Shown here: positions 1-12,891 of the stretch, piece by piece
How the letters are laid out: each line of letters opens with the position of its first letter
How positions within the stretch are numbered: position 1 is the stretch's first letter
Assembly: GCA_019787685.1 (NCBI GenBank)
Contig: JAHNUO010000008.1
Coordinates: forward strand, 1,178,001 to 1,242,000
Origin: Chiua virens
Taxonomy: Eukaryota > Basidiomycota > Agaricomycetes > Boletales > Boletaceae
Direction of reading: 5' to 3'
DNA length: 64,000 bases
Translations under genes and position numbers: made by a program
The notes under the pieces: generated by a model
Databases searched by the model: none
The model's input: only the letters and a program-made list of their open reading frames with translations
What the model was told of the DNA's origin: nothing

Positions 1-513
1 TCATCGAAGTCATGAAAGGAGACACGATGAGAAAGGAGGAACTGTTTGAAAGAAGGCAAACAACAGGAATGGTGAGATAGGACATGCACCTTGCCTTAAG
101 AGAACATGAGAGGGGTCCATGTGGCCATGGTGTGGGTTCATCATAAACAGGCTTCTATTGAGACAGTGAGGTGAGGATGCAAAGCGGTAAGATTAGAAGC
201 ATACCTGGACATGCGGGTGGAGTGGTGGGCTCCAATGAATGCACACATACAATATTAACCACAGTGATATGAATCAGTCAAGGGAAGAAATGAAGGAAAC
301 TTACACAATTTCACCCACTTGTTCAATCGTATGCAGTGATACCCGACATGAGACACAAGGTGGAGAAGGAAAGGAAAGGAAATGTATGCAATTTTCCATC
401 ATGTTCGATCCTTCCAAGATGATTTTGCCGACATTGATGCATCTCTGCTAGGATATATGTGGGTGACACAAAACAGATAGAGGGGGAAGGGGCATGCATA
501 CACACATGGGTGG
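1..513. other. Degenerate flank left of element B
   Basis: No convincing gene is visible. The stretch at about 330-513 resembles the sequence on the other side of element B (26860-27050): both share motifs around 'gacatgagaca' and a region ending in 'catgggtgg' or 'catgtgg'. This fits pre-insertion DNA that was split by B. The last five bases (509-513, GGTGG) are the left copy of B's target-site duplication. The short frames here have no recognisable protein features. Confidence 0.5.
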
Positions 514-1200
514 TGTTACGATAGCTCTGGGTAGGACCTAGCATAGCCGCAAAAGCACTAAGTACCAAGTGGCTGCAATAACTCAAACAACCACCACTTG
601 ATATGTGGTGTGCTGAAGAGTTGAACGAGGGTTTCTGGTCAGCGGATTGCTACCAGAGAGATGAGTGAAAACTCAGGCGTTGCTGAGAGTTGTCTGGTTG
701 GGAATCTATACCCGAGGGACGATTGAGGGTCGAGGGTTGACTGCGATGAGTCCAAGTGTTCAAGTAAGGACTAAGAGTAGTCCAGTCGAGTGGTCACAGG
801 TGCTGTGGCGAGTGGAGCAGAGATACTCAGCTAGATTGCAGAGATCAAGACTAGAGTACTGGAGTATCGCTGCGAGGTATTTATACTACAAGAATTGTGC
901 ACGGACCAAGTAACTAAAAGGGGAGGCCAGAAGAGCAGAAGGGTCAAAGGGCCAAAAGGGAAGTGCACGATATCTAAAAGGGGAATCATACGATGCAGCA
1001 GCAATGGACGATGACGAAGATGAAATGACAAATGCGAAGCCATCGGATGATGACGAGAATGAAAAGAGTAAGCACTTGGGTAAAGCCGGTGCGGGTTACA
1101 TAAGAGGGAAACGAAGTATGGATGAACGTACGAGGATACCTAGGTATCGAGTGAAGAGAAGTAGTACAAGTGAAATGAAAGAAAGAAAGAAATTGTAACA
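514..1200 (-). repeat. 3' LTR of element B
   Basis: 687 bp, flanked on the left by GGTGG. It pairs with 26099-26785. Read on the minus strand it contains TATAAATA and, 33 nt on, the AGTCTTGATCT transcript-start motif. On the right it does not touch B's polypurine tract as an LTR should: a 53-bp extra sequence lies between (next entry). Confidence 0.85.
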
Positions 1201-1253
1201 GGTGGTAGGTCAACTTGAGGTATAGCAACATCCTATGAGATTGGTTGGTAACA
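1201..1253. repeat. Templated filler: copy of B's right-hand flank between 3' LTR and polypurine tract
   Basis: Positions 1201-1247 match 26786-26832, the host DNA just outside B's 5' LTR, at 46 of 47 bases. They are followed by GTAACA (1248-1253), a second copy of the LTR terminus, and then B's internal end (TTACCCCC, the complement of its G-run). The simplest reading is a break in the 3' LTR repaired by copying from the 5' LTR out into its flank, then rejoining at the LTR end. The sequence match is seen directly; the mechanism is inference. Confidence 0.7.
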
Positions 1254-2262
1254 TTACCCCCTGAGTACGATCAAAGCACCAAGTGAAGATCATCACTAGA
1301 AATTGAATGCATCATGGACAGGACTGCCTGTGATATTGGCGTAGCCCTCATCATCGATAGGGTCATCACATGGGGATGCCAAGCGTTGATCAGGAGACAC
1401 GGAACGTTGTCGCACATGGCAGCAGGCTCGCTGAGGTGGGGGTATTGGGAGTATGGAGCGGTCGTTGCGGCGAGATGATGAAGATGAGTTCGTCGAGGAG
1501 GACGACAAGGATGGGATGGTAGGACAAGGGGATCGCCTTCTCCAAGTATTTCTGGCAGCCACGGGAGTAAGCCGATTGGCAAGGGGGATGCGAGCGCGTA
1601 TCCTAGGAGGTCGTCCAGGGCAGCAGGATTGGATGTGACCTGGGGCCCATGTGAGGCAGATAGGGCACTGGTACATGGGGCACTCGGTGTGGATGTGGCC
1701 GAGTTTTCAGCATTCGAAGCAGGCTTTGTGCCATCTAGGGTGATCGTTGGGAAGGGATACCTGACTGGTCTGAAACATCAGTTCAGCTTCAGTGCGGTTA
1801 CAAGCCAACATCTCTTCTTCGGTGAAGGGGGTGGATGAAGCAGATGGGGTGGAGGAAGGATGAGTGGGAGGAACCATTCGGCAGGATAGGTCCGCTTGAT
1901 AGCGGTGGAGGTCTTCCAGAAATTCGCCTATCTGCATCTGGTGGAGAGAGTGTTCAATGTAGGTGTGGATGCGGTCGTGGATTTGTCTGGTAACCACAGA
2001 GAGGAGGTGGGAGTGATGATCACGACCAAGCAGGTCTGATTGGACAAAGGTAAGGCACTTGCATTGGAGATACACCAGGTAGAGAGTGTTGAGAGGGGAG
2101 TTCAGGTCAAGGTGATGCTCGATGGGAAAGGCCATCACGGGGTCTAGGATAAGTTCACACATGCGGCGAAAGTACTCAGGGGTCAAGGAAGAGGCTCTGA
2201 TGGAGTGGGAGTGATAGGGGAGGTCTACCGCCTGGAGAGGAGAATGAACGTGACTAGGGCGC
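1254..2262 (-). pseudogene. Element B pol: C-terminal zinc-knuckle tail
   Basis: Minus-strand frames are homologous to the last ~300 residues of element C pol. The frame at 1707-2186 reads the conserved stretch around 'FPIEHHLDLNSPL' and ends in the first zinc-knuckle cysteines ('HKACFEC'). The frame at 1296-1676 reads the second knuckle (CPICLTWAPGHIQSCC-like) and the basic, serine-rich end ('EGYANITGSPV'). A frame change separates the two. The piece is separated from the chromodomain portion by the solo LTR at 2263-2967. Confidence 0.8.
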
Positions 2263-2967
2263 TGTAGAAAAGTAATAATTGGGGATGTGAAGAAAGGTGG
2301 GGCGATAGGTTCGTCCCAAAGGGGGTTATGTTTGAAGGAATGATGGATTCAGGTTTGTCTAAGAGTCCTAGAGGCTGCTGGACGATCTGGAATGAAAAGC
2401 AGTCGATGTAAAAGTATCCGGGTGGAGGCGAGGCAATGAGAGTATTGATTCGAGTAGATGAGATGCAGAGGAATGATAGGACGAGGTAAAAGAGAAACTA
2501 TCCAGCTCACTCACGCACGGGAGAGTAAACAGGAGATCTTCTGAACGTAAAAAGACAATATTTTTGTGTTAGAAACATGGTTTTATAGTCCTGGGCATAA
2601 CCCAGGACTGTTAAAGGTAATCTGACCCTAAGTAAGTGTACAGGATTGATGTAGGGTGAGTATGGAAAGAAGGAGTGTCAAACCTTGTAGATGACATAGA
2701 AAGGAAAGGTGTTAGGATAGTAATGACCTTAATAAGGCCAAATCAAGTAGAACAAGTCAAATTGGATGAAGTGGAATACGTATGAAAGAACCGGATTGGA
2801 TCGCATTGACTCGGATTGGACTCGGATTGGATTCGGATGATCTGTAAATGCTTGGAATGAAACCGGGCTGGCACGAAGTCGATGGCGGATGAGACGGGAG
2901 ATGATATGACATGATGAAGAGCGAGGAAAATGTATCCTACAACCGTAGGGAGTATCTAACTCCTACA
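2263..2967 (-). repeat. Solo LTR inserted in element B pol tail
   Basis: 705 bp with TGTAGGAG...TTCTACA ends on the minus strand and a 4-bp target duplication GCGC (2259-2262 and 2968-2971). It interrupts B exactly between the homologues of the 'ASAGWG' and 'AVDLPYHS' parts of the pol tail. A TATA-like 'ctataaaacc' lies about 290 bp from the downstream end on the minus strand. The start TGTAGGAG and the 4-bp duplication are shared with the element A LTR, but the bodies differ, so it is a related family rather than the same one. Confidence 0.8.
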
Positions 2968-4045
2968 GCGCTCAGTAGGAAGAGGCCATTGAGAAGGAGC
3001 TCCCCATCCGGCTGAGGCAACTGCTGAAACAGCTGGAGAAGGGGGTTGGGTGGATTCGGAGAGGGAGGATTCGGTGGAGAGGGTGGAAACATTGGACGTG
3101 GGAGTAGCCGGCAGTGGGAGCAGCAAATGGGGAATGGATGCAGTGGGGGTGAAGACAGGGATGGAGTGGATTATCTCGTTTTCAAAGTTGGGGGTAGAGC
3201 AGGAGCGGTAGGTCATTATCGCTTTGACAGAGACAGGTGGAGGAGGTCTGAGCAGAGAGTGAGGTGGACGTGGTGGTGGTTGGGTGGAAAGGGAGCGGAT
3301 GGAGGGGAAATCCTTGGGATGGGTCCGCTTATAAGCATCGACCATGTCCTTGGCATTTCCGAGATTGGATTTGGGTTCCCAGGAGTCATCAGAGGCGGAA
3401 TACCCTTTCCATCAGATTAGGAATTTGCGGTTTTGCGGGTTCCGTGTGTGGCATAGGATCCGCTCAATTTCATATTCTTCCTCACCAGCGATAAGGTCAG
3501 GTGGAGGTTTTGGGAAGTTCGGGCCGTAGGTTTCTGTTTCGCAATAGGGCGATAACAGGGAAGCATGGAAGACCAGATGGATCTTCCAGGTCTTGGGAAG
3601 ACGGAGGCGATAGGTGAGTGGAGAAAGGACTTCCGTGATGGAGAATGGTCCTTCTTGGCGAGATGCGAGTTTCGGGGATATGAGTTCCCGTTTCAAGTTG
3701 CGGGCTTCTAGCCAAACCTGATCTCCTTTCACGAAGGGTTTGAATTTTCAGAAGGAGCGGGCTTTCATAGCTTGGCGAGCAAGTTCGTGAGCGGTGAGGG
3801 CTTCGTCACGGGCGGCTGAGAGGACCTTGAGGCGTTCCTCAACAGCGGGGAGGTTGGTGTCTGCGATGATCACAGGGAGGGGACGGGGTTCGTATCCTAT
3901 CATCAAGAAGAATGGCAACTTGCTGGTGACTGAGTGGGGACGGTGATTATGTGTGAATTCGGCCATGGGGATTAAATCGGCCCATTTCTCTGGCTGATGT
4001 TGGCATTACATGCGGAGATAGGTCTCGACTTCTTGGTTGACTCGT
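2968..4045 (-). pseudogene. Element B pol: integrase C-terminus and chromodomain
   Basis: Minus-strand frames at 3748-3966 ('MAEFTHNHRPHSVT...'), 3412-3732 ('GDQVWLEARNLK...FHASLLSPY...YEIERIL') and 2956-3345 match element C pol from the end of the integrase core through the GPY/F-like region and chromodomain to the proline-rich linker. Frame changes occur near 3735 and 3415, and an in-frame TAA lies near 4008. The piece ends at 4045, where the target TCGT abuts element A. Its missing continuation resumes at 14065. Confidence 0.85.
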
Positions 4046-4929
4046 TGTAGGAGTCAATGACCCCTTGAGGTGATAAACCCGTGTTCCCGCTTGTTTACAG
4101 GATGCCCGGATTGCCCATATCAATTGTCCTACCTGCCCGTCGTGGTCCCGTGTCCATCCAAGTGGATCCAACTCATATTCGTATGTTTTGTTCTTCGTTC
4201 CTACACATTTTCGCGCGAGGTGACCGAATCGGGTTGCTCGATCGGGATCGCATGACGTACACTAATCAACTCTCTTTTTATCCAATTTCTATTTTATTTC
4301 GTACCTTCTTAGATTTTTTTTAGACGGTTCCGTGTTATCGACACGTATCCGATTGGTTATAAGGAACGGATAGTCGGGTCGTATGACGTTTTAAAGGTAG
4401 TCCATTGATTCACGGATCAAACCTTATCCCATCTTGACAGAACATTGTTTTCCTTTTCACGGGTCGATCTCCATGAGAGTCGGCTCTGTATATGTACACT
4501 TTCCTTATTTATTTGATACTTTATCCGCTGTAAAAGTCCCGGGGAATACCTGAGACTATAAAATTTGTGTTTGTAAATAAAAATTTCATCTTTCAATCCC
4601 CGTTTTCTCTTGCGTTCTAAGTCGCCTCGCCCGTTTAACTATCTTTTCTATCCGCCCTTACTCGTACTCGATCACCGTTGTGCTCGAGTCTCTGCCTTGT
4701 TGCCGAACTATCCGACTGTCCGCGTTTCAGCCAGTTTTGTCAACCTTCGTATGGTTTCACCTGGGAACACGTCCGGATTGCTTTCAAAGCTCCTGTCAAT
4801 GCCTTGACACTTCGTCTCCAACCTCAGAACCCCTTGGGACGAGTCATACTCTCGCCCATCCCTTTTCTTTCTATCTGACAGTTCTACTAACCCTGTTCCT
4901 GTCACACCAGCCCGTTTTATATTTCTTCA
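4046..4929 (+). repeat. 5' LTR of element A
   Basis: 884 bp, starting TGTAGGAGTCAATGACC and ending ATTTCTTCA. The same family occurs as the 3' LTR 12892-13775 and as solo LTRs at 33932-34816 and 37840-38712. The last two have perfect 4-bp target duplications, which fixes the LTR boundaries. An AT-rich region with 'aataaa' near 4578 may supply the polyadenylation signal. Confidence 0.9.
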
Positions 4930-4931
4930 AC

Positions 4932-4949
4932 TGGAGCCCACTGCGAGGG
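4932..4949 (+). promoter_or_regulatory. Putative tRNA primer-binding site of element A
   Basis: Two bases after the 5' LTR the sequence reads TGGAGCCCACTGCGAGGG. A TGG start complements the CCA end of a tRNA, as expected for tRNA-primed reverse transcription. The tRNA was not identified. This contrasts with elements B, C and D, which show a self-priming arrangement. Confidence 0.55.
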
Positions 4950-4975
4950 GTTCTTTTTAGGTTGTCAGGACGAGA

Positions 4976-7672
4976 TTGCTCAGGCCTACACCAGAGCGAC
5001 TAGAGGTAGACGAGCTACTCTCAAGTCTTAGAAATCCGGATATCTCTGCCAATACCGAGCTTTTTACTTCGGTTACCCCGGATAGAGTGTGGCATAACCG
5101 CATTGACTCCTTCACACTACGTTCACCTGATTCACCTGTTGTCCCGGGCGGTTTTACTAATTTTCCTTCTGAACCGGAAGCCTCTTTTACTCGATACCGT
5201 TCACCCGACCCTGATCTATCTCCTCTAACAACTCTTCCTTCGTTACCGTCCTCACATTCCTCTACCCCTTCTAAACCATCTTCTAAATCCTCTTCGTCCA
5301 TTTCTTTATCTTCTCTACTTAACCCATCCCCTACATCCCCTTCTCAAACCATATCGTCACCTTTGCAACCGTCTTGTCCTATCCCACCTCCACAGAACCC
5401 GATGGCGCAACAACCCTTCCAGATGCCTTTACGAGGCACACCCAATGCCCCTAAATTTGACGGAAAAACGCCGTCCGAGTTACCGCATTACCTGGAGGAC
5501 ATAGAATTCCTTGGCGACGCGGCTGGTCTTACTCTGACGAACAAGGTAAAAGCTGCGTTACGCTATGCGGCCCTAGATGAAGCCGAGGTCTGGCAAACCC
5601 TGCCAGAAACAATGGCCAACCCGATGGATTGGGACGCATTCGTGTCAGTGGTTAAAAAACTATACCCCGGATGTGAGGGTACGAACCGATATGGTCGCGC
5701 AGACCTTGAGTACTTGGCTCAGAAGTGTCACAGCGGGTAGATGTGTAACCAGGATGAGCTCGGGGAATATACCCAAGCATTCCGTAAGGTCTCTTCCATA
5801 CTAATTGCTAACCAAAAAATTTCAGACATCAACCGTAATGGCCTATACCTAAACGGGTTCCCACCTGAGCTACAGCGGGAGATCCATGACCGGTTACGCA
5901 TCATACTACCAGATCACCACCCTAATGACCCATATTCCATGGATGATTCCACAAAGGCGGCCACTTTTCTCCTAATGGGTTCTACATTTCGCCCGACATT
6001 CACACCCACACTCAGTCCCCCCCCGTTCACCTCTACATATCAACTGCCACGTCAAACAGCTCAAATACCCGCACCACCCACATCAACGTATTGACCAACC
6101 ATACCTATTCCCTCATACTCGCCGGCTCCTACAGTGAAGGTAGAGACAAACCAAACCTCACGTACTTTGTCCACTTGCAAGTTCTGCGGTGGACCCGGCC
6201 ATTATATGTGTTCTTGCCCCATCTGCATCAAATACCTCAATACAGCGAAGGTGGTCAGAGGGTCTGATAACAAGCTCTACATGCCGGACGGCTCTAACAT
6301 TCCTCGAGCGCCGGGCGGACAATGTTTCAAGGACGGTGTCGACTACACATGGGCTAATAGCCAACCGGTTCACCCCCCTGCTGCATCCACATCATCCAGC
6401 AGTACTACCAGGGACTTACCCCCACATATCACGGCAGGCATTCTATCATCTGCACATCCGGGAACACCAGCGGTCCTAGACATCGAACCGGCCACCTTTG
6501 CACTCACGGAAACGGACGAGGAAAGCGAACCTCTATCTGTAGTAGCCGACCCGGATTTCCAGCCCTACATTGCACAGGCTTGGGCTACGTTCCAGGCAGA
6601 TAAGGCGACCAAGGAAAAGGGTAAACGTGTCCGGTTTGACAGCGTATATATGCCACCTCAGAAACTAAACAGTCGGTCGGCCACGGTGTCTGAGGAGATC
6701 ATCTCGCCAGAGTTACAGACCGTCAAGGAAGCTAACCCCAAACCATCATCATCATCTACGCCATCACGCTCCCCACCAGCCTCATCACCCGCACCTGCAT
6801 CCGCAATAGCTGGACCATCCAGTTCTTCTTCTTTTAGTCATGCCAACGACAATAGCAACCCTCCTTTCCGTGCAGCACAAACTAACCCTTTGTTTAACCC
6901 TACAACGCAATATAGGTACTCGTTTCCGCTCGAGGATGACTCAGCTCCACAACGAGTGTTGGACCGAGTCCTGGATACGAGTATACCCGTGCCCATTAAA
7001 GATTTATTTGCGGTAGCACCAGAGTTCCGAAAGCAATTTCGGGACCTTACTACCACTAAATGAGTAACGACTAACCTATCCACTCAGGCTGTGCAGGTAA
7101 ACGAGCTCGCGGGTCTCGACCCGTTTGCAATTGAACGCGAATATGGCGACCGGATAAACAGAAACGACAACGGACTCATAGTGGCACATCACAGTCTTCC
7201 CCTTCGGTCAATCGAGGCCAAGATAGGAGAATCCGGAAGACCCATCCAATGTGTCTTGGACTCTGGGTCCGAGATTGTCGCGATGCCCAAACATATCTGG
7301 GAGACACTCGGTATCCCAATTCAGTTGGATCACACGATGAATATGTCATCCGCCAACACAAGCGTTGACAAAACAGTGGGGGTACTGGAGAACCTATCCA
7401 TAGACTTTGGTATGGGTGAAGTGATGCTTCAGGTCCAGATTCTGGCCAGGGCAAACTTTGATCTATTGCTCAGACGACCATTTCATTGTCTTATGAGTGC
7501 GACTACTGACGATTACCCGGATGGAGCACAGATGATTACGCTGCGCGACCCTAACACAGGGAAGCAATTCTCTTTGTCTACTCGGGCGTGGACGGAAGGA
7601 TGCCCCCGTTGCCGAGAAAAGAAACAGTGTAACAGCCATCAGACTGTCGTCAAAATGGACTTGGGTTTTTAG
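4976..7672 (+). pseudogene. Element A gag and protease, three in-frame stops
   Basis: One continuous frame carries a serine/proline-rich N-terminus, a gag-like region (about 5402-6090; first in-frame ATG at 5402), a CX2CX4HX4C zinc knuckle near 6178-6220 (CKFCGGPGHYMCSC), a long low-complexity linker and a retropepsin-like domain with 'LDSGSEIVAM' near 7255-7285. Stops interrupt it at 5738 (TAG), 6092 (TGA) and 7061 (TGA). Each is explained by one C-to-T change (CAG, CGA, CGA). Gag would form the particle and the protease would process it. RT begins in another frame after 7672, so a frameshift or separate expression is needed. Confidence 0.8.
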
Positions 7673-7827
7673 TTATCAATGATCCATATACCAATCGGGG
7701 AGATTTCAATCTTCTATCCGCGTCACATCCGGTTTCATTTTTTTTAAAACCGTCATTCATTTCATCTCTCTATTTCCCGACTTCTTACACACGGCTTCCA
7801 CCTCTTTCAATCGGACCAGTCCCGCCT

Positions 7828-10800
7828 TTGGCCAATTACTCATTTTTGTCATCCACGCGTACAGACCCTAATCCGGACGTTCTTTCCACTATCACTTCTG
7901 TTTATTCGTATGATACCATTTCGCACGCGCTGGTTTATAAACTGGTAGCACATAAAGTTCGGTTGGTAGTTGTTCCAACCGGGGAGGAGTTTCGTATCAC
8001 GCGATCTCTGCCGGACGACCCTATCACCGGACTGAAACCTTTACCTACTCATCCACCCGACTTTACCCCTGGACAACGTTTCACACAGGAACGCGCTGAT
8101 GCTTTAGATCTTGACCCAGCTAACTGGCTATGGCCAGAAGAAGTCAAATTAATCCGATGGATCGTCCACAAACACGAAACGGCCTTTGCTTGGATACCGA
8201 CCGAGCGGGGCCGTCTCCTCGAACAATATTTTCCCCCTGTCAAAATTCCTACCATACCTCATACGCCTTGGATACTCACAAACGCAGTGCAAATCTATCA
8301 GGCCGACATGTCATTTATTTTGCAGGACGAGATACCTCGTTATACCTATCCATTCATAGATGATCTGCCGGTCAAAACAGTCTCAACCTGCTACCAAAAT
8401 TCGGATGGCTCTTACGAAACCATCGCAGAAAATCCGGGTATTCGTCGCTTCATCTGGGAGCACCTCCTCATAGTCCATCACATCCTACAACAACTACAAA
8501 ATGTCGGAGTAAAGGTATCCGCTAAGAAATTCATACTCGCAGCACCAGACGCGACCATAGTCGGACACAAGTGTACGGCTGATGGCCATATCCCTCATGA
8601 GAAGAAGGTACAAAAAATCCGCGACTGGCCCGAGTGTCAGAACCTTACACAAGTACGCGGATTCTTAGGTGTGTGCGGTGTTCTTCGAATTTTCATCGAA
8701 AATTTTGCTATGATTGCTCGACCATTGGTCAACTTGACCTGAAAGAGTGTCTCATTCGAATGGGGAGAACCCCAACAAATTGCTATGCTGCGTCTCAAGG
8801 ATGTGATCTGTCACTCCCCTGCTCTTCGTCGCCTGGATTACGAATCCAGGAACGAGGTTATCCTTGCAGTGGATACGTCGTACATCGCGATTGGCTATAT
8901 CTTGTTGCAGGAAGGAGATGACGGCAAGAGATACCCGAACTGCTTCGGTTCAATTAGTCTCACAGAGGTCGAGAGCCACTACTCTCAGGCCAAACTGGAG
9001 CTGTACGGATTGTTCCGCGCCTTGCGAGCAGTCCAGATATTCGTGTTCGGTGTTGCCAATTTCACAGTGGAAGTCGACACGAAATACGTTAAGGGTATGA
9101 TCAATAACCCGGACCTCCAGCCCAACGCGACCATTAATAGGTGGATCACAGGCATTTTGTTATTCAACTTTCGCCTCGTTCACGTCCCTGCTACCCGACA
9201 TACTGGCGCAGATGGACTCTCTCATTGTCCACCATCTGAGAATGACCCTCCTGAAGAGGATGATTTCGAGGATTGGTTGGACCAAGCATATTCCTTCTCT
9301 ATGGCATTGTTAAACGACCGGTTGTCACCACCAGGTCGGTTTGCTCACAATAACAGACATTCCATCACACATTCCTTCCAATCCGTATCCGTATTTGTTT
9401 CTCCTACGGCAGAACCGGCAGAACCAGAACCGGTTATCCCCCGCTCCCCCAAAGCTCTGGAAAAAGAAGTGCACATTGATCAGATTTGCCTATTCCTCGA
9501 CAACCGGGTCCGTCCTTCGGATTTGACAGATCGCAACTTCACCTCCTTCGTTAATTCCGCGACCCGGTTCTTTCTTCTAAACGGATCTCTCTATCGTCGA
9601 GAACCGCACGGCAGACACCAGTTAGTCATGCCAAGAGAACGCTGTTACGGACTCATTAAGGAGGCGCATGACGACCTTGGACACAAAGGCGTCTTCTCGG
9701 TTCGGACTTGGTTACTGCTACGTTTCTGGTGGCCTCTGCTCATCGATGACGTCAAATGGTATACCCGTACCTGCCACGAGTGTCAAATTCGACAGACGCA
9801 GAAGTTTCATATCCCTCCTACTGTACCAGTTATGGGCGGGCTATTTCACAAAGTCCACATCAACACGATGGTAATGCCTCGATCAGGCGGATACCGGTAT
9901 ATTGTACAGGCCTGATGCGCTCTTACTGCATATCCTGAATGGCACATGTTGCGATCCGAGAATGCGTCCTCCATCACATCTTTTATTTTCAAAGATATCC
10001 TATGCCGTTGGGGAGCCATCTCTGAGCTCATTACGGACAACAGTCCGGCATTCATACAGGCACTCAACAACTTGGCTACCTGATACGGTATCCACCATAT
10101 CCGGATTTCCCCTTACAACTCTCAGGCGAACGGCATTGTCGAACGGCGTCATCTCGATGTCCGGGAGGCCATCGTCAAAAATACCCTGGGAGGGGAAGTT
10201 CGCTGGCCGATGATCGCTCACTCCGTTTTCTGGGCCGAACGCATCACTATACTCAAAGCAACCGGTCTTTCGCCATACTTTATGGTACATGGTGTTGAGC
10301 CGCTTTTTCCGTTCGATTTATCAGAGGCAACACATTTCTCGTTCCCGTTCCTAATGCTGACCTGGTTTCTAGTGAAAGCTTGATAGCTTGGAGAGCTCGT
10401 CAGCTCCAAAAGCGTCAAACAGATATCGATTCTATCCGAGAACGCGTCTTGGCATCATGGTTTGCGTCCCTTAAAGATTTTGAGGCGCGATTCAAGAACT
10501 GGATATGGACGAAAGAGTTTAGTTCGGGTGACCTCATCTTGGTTCAAAATACGCGGATTGAGAAGGAGCTGAATCGGAAAACGAAGCCACACTACCTTGG
10601 TCCAATGGTGGTCCTTTGCAGGACTACTGGAGGATCGTATCTGCTAGCCGAGTTGGACGGTGCCATTTCGAAACTGAGGTATGCAGCGTTTCGCTTGCTA
10701 CCTTACTTTCCATGGATGAAAATCACTATTCCGGTTACTGAACTGACTGGAATAGGCGATGAGGAATACGACCACTCTGATGCTGAGGAAGATGTCGAGT

Positions 10801-10838
10801 ATGAAGATGAAGACGAGGGCGATGTCTCGCAAGACTAG
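7828..10838 (+). pseudogene. Element A RT-RNase H-integrase, defective
   Basis: Frame 1 reads an RT whose catalytic box is 'YTYPFIDDLP' (near 8338-8370), then RNase H (7828-8742 continuing at 8743-9240; stop TGA at 8740). The integrase follows, with an HHCC zinc motif ('HDDLGH...CHEC', near 9667-9783) and 'ITDNSPAF...GIVERRHLD' carrying the second Asp and the Glu of the catalytic triad. Further stops are at 9913 and 10081. A frame change near 10350 leads into the integrase C-terminus (10380-10838), which ends in an acidic tail. The segment between 'IPHTPW' and 'QADMSFILQDEIP' is much too short for RT. The fingers and the palm motif with the first catalytic Asp appear deleted (about 130 residues, judged from memory of related proteins). 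Confidence 0.8.
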
Positions 10839-11476
10839 CCTTCTGTCGTTACCGCCCCCCCCTTATACCGCCCGATACGTATTTATTCTATCCTGGGTTT
10901 AGTCCAGTGCTCTCTATTTCACCCCGGGTTTCGTCTGGTGTACTTGATTTCAAAGAAAAATGATATCCAAGCAAATAAAAAAGTCTTACGATACCCCATA
11001 GAACTTCACTCACTCACATCCTCCGCTTTCTCACTCAGTCAGACCGAAAAGATCTAAAAACCATAGATAAAAAAACAACAAAAAAAAAAAACCAGAAAAA
11101 CAGAAAAACAGACGTCTATCCATTTCCCCTCCTGCCCCAACGAACTAATACCTAGATTTTCGTCTTCAAACGCGTGATGGGGCGCACGCACGTTTTGACC
11201 CAGTGATAATTTTACCGATCCACTTTCGACTGATATAGACGATAAAGGCTACAAAAGTAGGCAAAGACGCGATAGATGACCGAAGAAAACAAGACGGGCA
11301 GAACCCCGCGCTCAGGTGTCATTCATTCAGATCTCTTTTCATTCGTATCGTTTTGTTACCCTTCTAATCCTTGTTTTCGTACTTAGGGATCTCACTCGGA
11401 CATGGGCACGGACATGGACACGGACACGGATATCGACTATACACTATCATACAAGTAGGGATGGGCTGGAAACGAC
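10839..11476. other. Spacer between element A pol and the antisense gene
   Basis: No gene seen. It holds A-rich runs (10960-11100, including AATAAA near 10974) that could end the sense transcript. A short GGACAC/GGACAT microrepeat lies at about 11398-11430. The 3' end of the antisense gene abuts it at 11477. Confidence 0.5.
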
Positions 11477-12730
11477 TCAAGACATTCCAAACGCCAGCTT
11501 TACCCTATCCAGTTCTCCCTGCTGCGAAGCGACGTACGATTCCATGGCCGAAGCACAGGCCTGAAGCTCCTTGAAGAAGGACCTGGTCGACAGGAACTTC
11601 GCCTCTAGAGAGAGAATAGCGCGTCGGATATCGTCCGCCCCATCGTAAGGCTCAGACGGCGAGCCAGTCTTAGACTTCTTCTTGGGCGACTCTACTTCTT
11701 CCCCCCCATCTTGAAAAGGGAGTGGAGACACGGGCTTGGACTCGTAGAAGAGCAGCTCGGGTGCATCCGGTGTCGGAGGAGACGTGGATGAAGGATCGAC
11801 CACGGCCTTGCGAGCCAGGATGGTAACCGTGATAACGGGTAACGCTACGAAAAAGATCAGCCGAGTTGATGCGATCCGAGGAGAGAGGTCCTACCTGCAG
11901 CCTTGGCCTTCGGATCCACTAGTTTCCACTTCTCAACCGACGGCCCACTCTTAGCGCCCCGACCACTTGACTTGTTGCACCGGGCCTTGGCTTTGAAGCA
12001 AGGATCACAAGTGCGACCCGGAATCCCTGTGCACAACTTACTAGTCCGAGTGCACATCTCGCACACCGGGTCGTGAACCATACGATCTGGAATTTTAAGC
12101 AGACCCTCGACTACCACCTCCTCCTCCTCGTCACACGGGCTCTCATCCATAGTGGCCTTACGAGCGGACTGCTGAAAAGAACCGTTAACAGAGCGAAACA
12201 TCTGAGGTAACAGCGGTCTCACCTTGCGCTTCCTGCCAGCCTCGACCTCAATGGTCTTGCCTGTCCCCGCGACCAAAACACCCAGAAGCGAAGCGGATCT
12301 GAACGACCCACCCCCCGTTGCCTTGCCTGAGGCAGTTTGTTGTCTCTGAGCGTCCGTGCGTTGAGCTACTTCCCCCTGCCATCTACGAAAAAACGTGGTT
12401 GCTTCGTGCATCGTCTTCACCGTCTCGTCGCTGAGGCGGCAGGAAATGCTGTGCGATTTAGCCTGGCTAAGGGCGGTATTTAGATACTCCTACAAGTCCG
12501 GTTAATACCCGACCAACCCTAAGAAATTCGCGAAGTACCAAAGCCCATTGCCACTCCTGGCACCATCCCTCCTGTTCTTCTTGCAGCTCCTCCTTATCAT
12601 CCAGCACTGCCAGCGCCACAGCCACAATCCGATCCTTTCCTTGTGTGAGGTCCTTCTCAACCTTGACAGTCGCCTCATCGACGGGAGAGTCTGCGAACGC
12701 AAGGATGGAGTTGAGGGACGTAAGAGACAT
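11477..12730 (-). CDS. Antisense three-exon gene in element A with Zn(II)2Cys6-type zinc cluster
   Basis: Exons are 12730-12539, 12489-11895 and 11844-11477, with introns of 49 bp (12490-12538, GTAC...TTGTAG) and 50 bp (11845-11894, GTAGGA...CGTAG). The spliced frame is open for 384 residues. Residues 207-235 have cysteines spaced CX2CX6CX7CX2CX6C, the pattern of fungal Zn(II)2Cys6 DNA-binding clusters, followed by basic residues. An acidic run precedes the cluster. An 'SPKKKSK' basic patch and a helical, coiled-coil-like C-terminus ('RRAILSLEAKFLSTRSFF') follow. The start ATG lies 162 bp inside the 3' LTR border, transcribed opposite to gag-pol. Function is unknown. It could be a regulator of the element or a captured host gene. 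The zinc cluster and splicing are seen; DNA binding is inference. Confidence 0.7.
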
Positions 12731-12891
12731 GGTGACGAGTAGCGAAGCGGGAGGAGAGTAAACTTGTCGAAAGAACGGACGGCCAACGTGAGGCTTTAAT
12801 GCGCAGCTGATCCCAGTCACCGGTTCAAGGTCAGCGTTCGCGGGTGTCACGTGAGTGACTGAGGACAGTCAGCATTCAAGTCCTTGTCGGG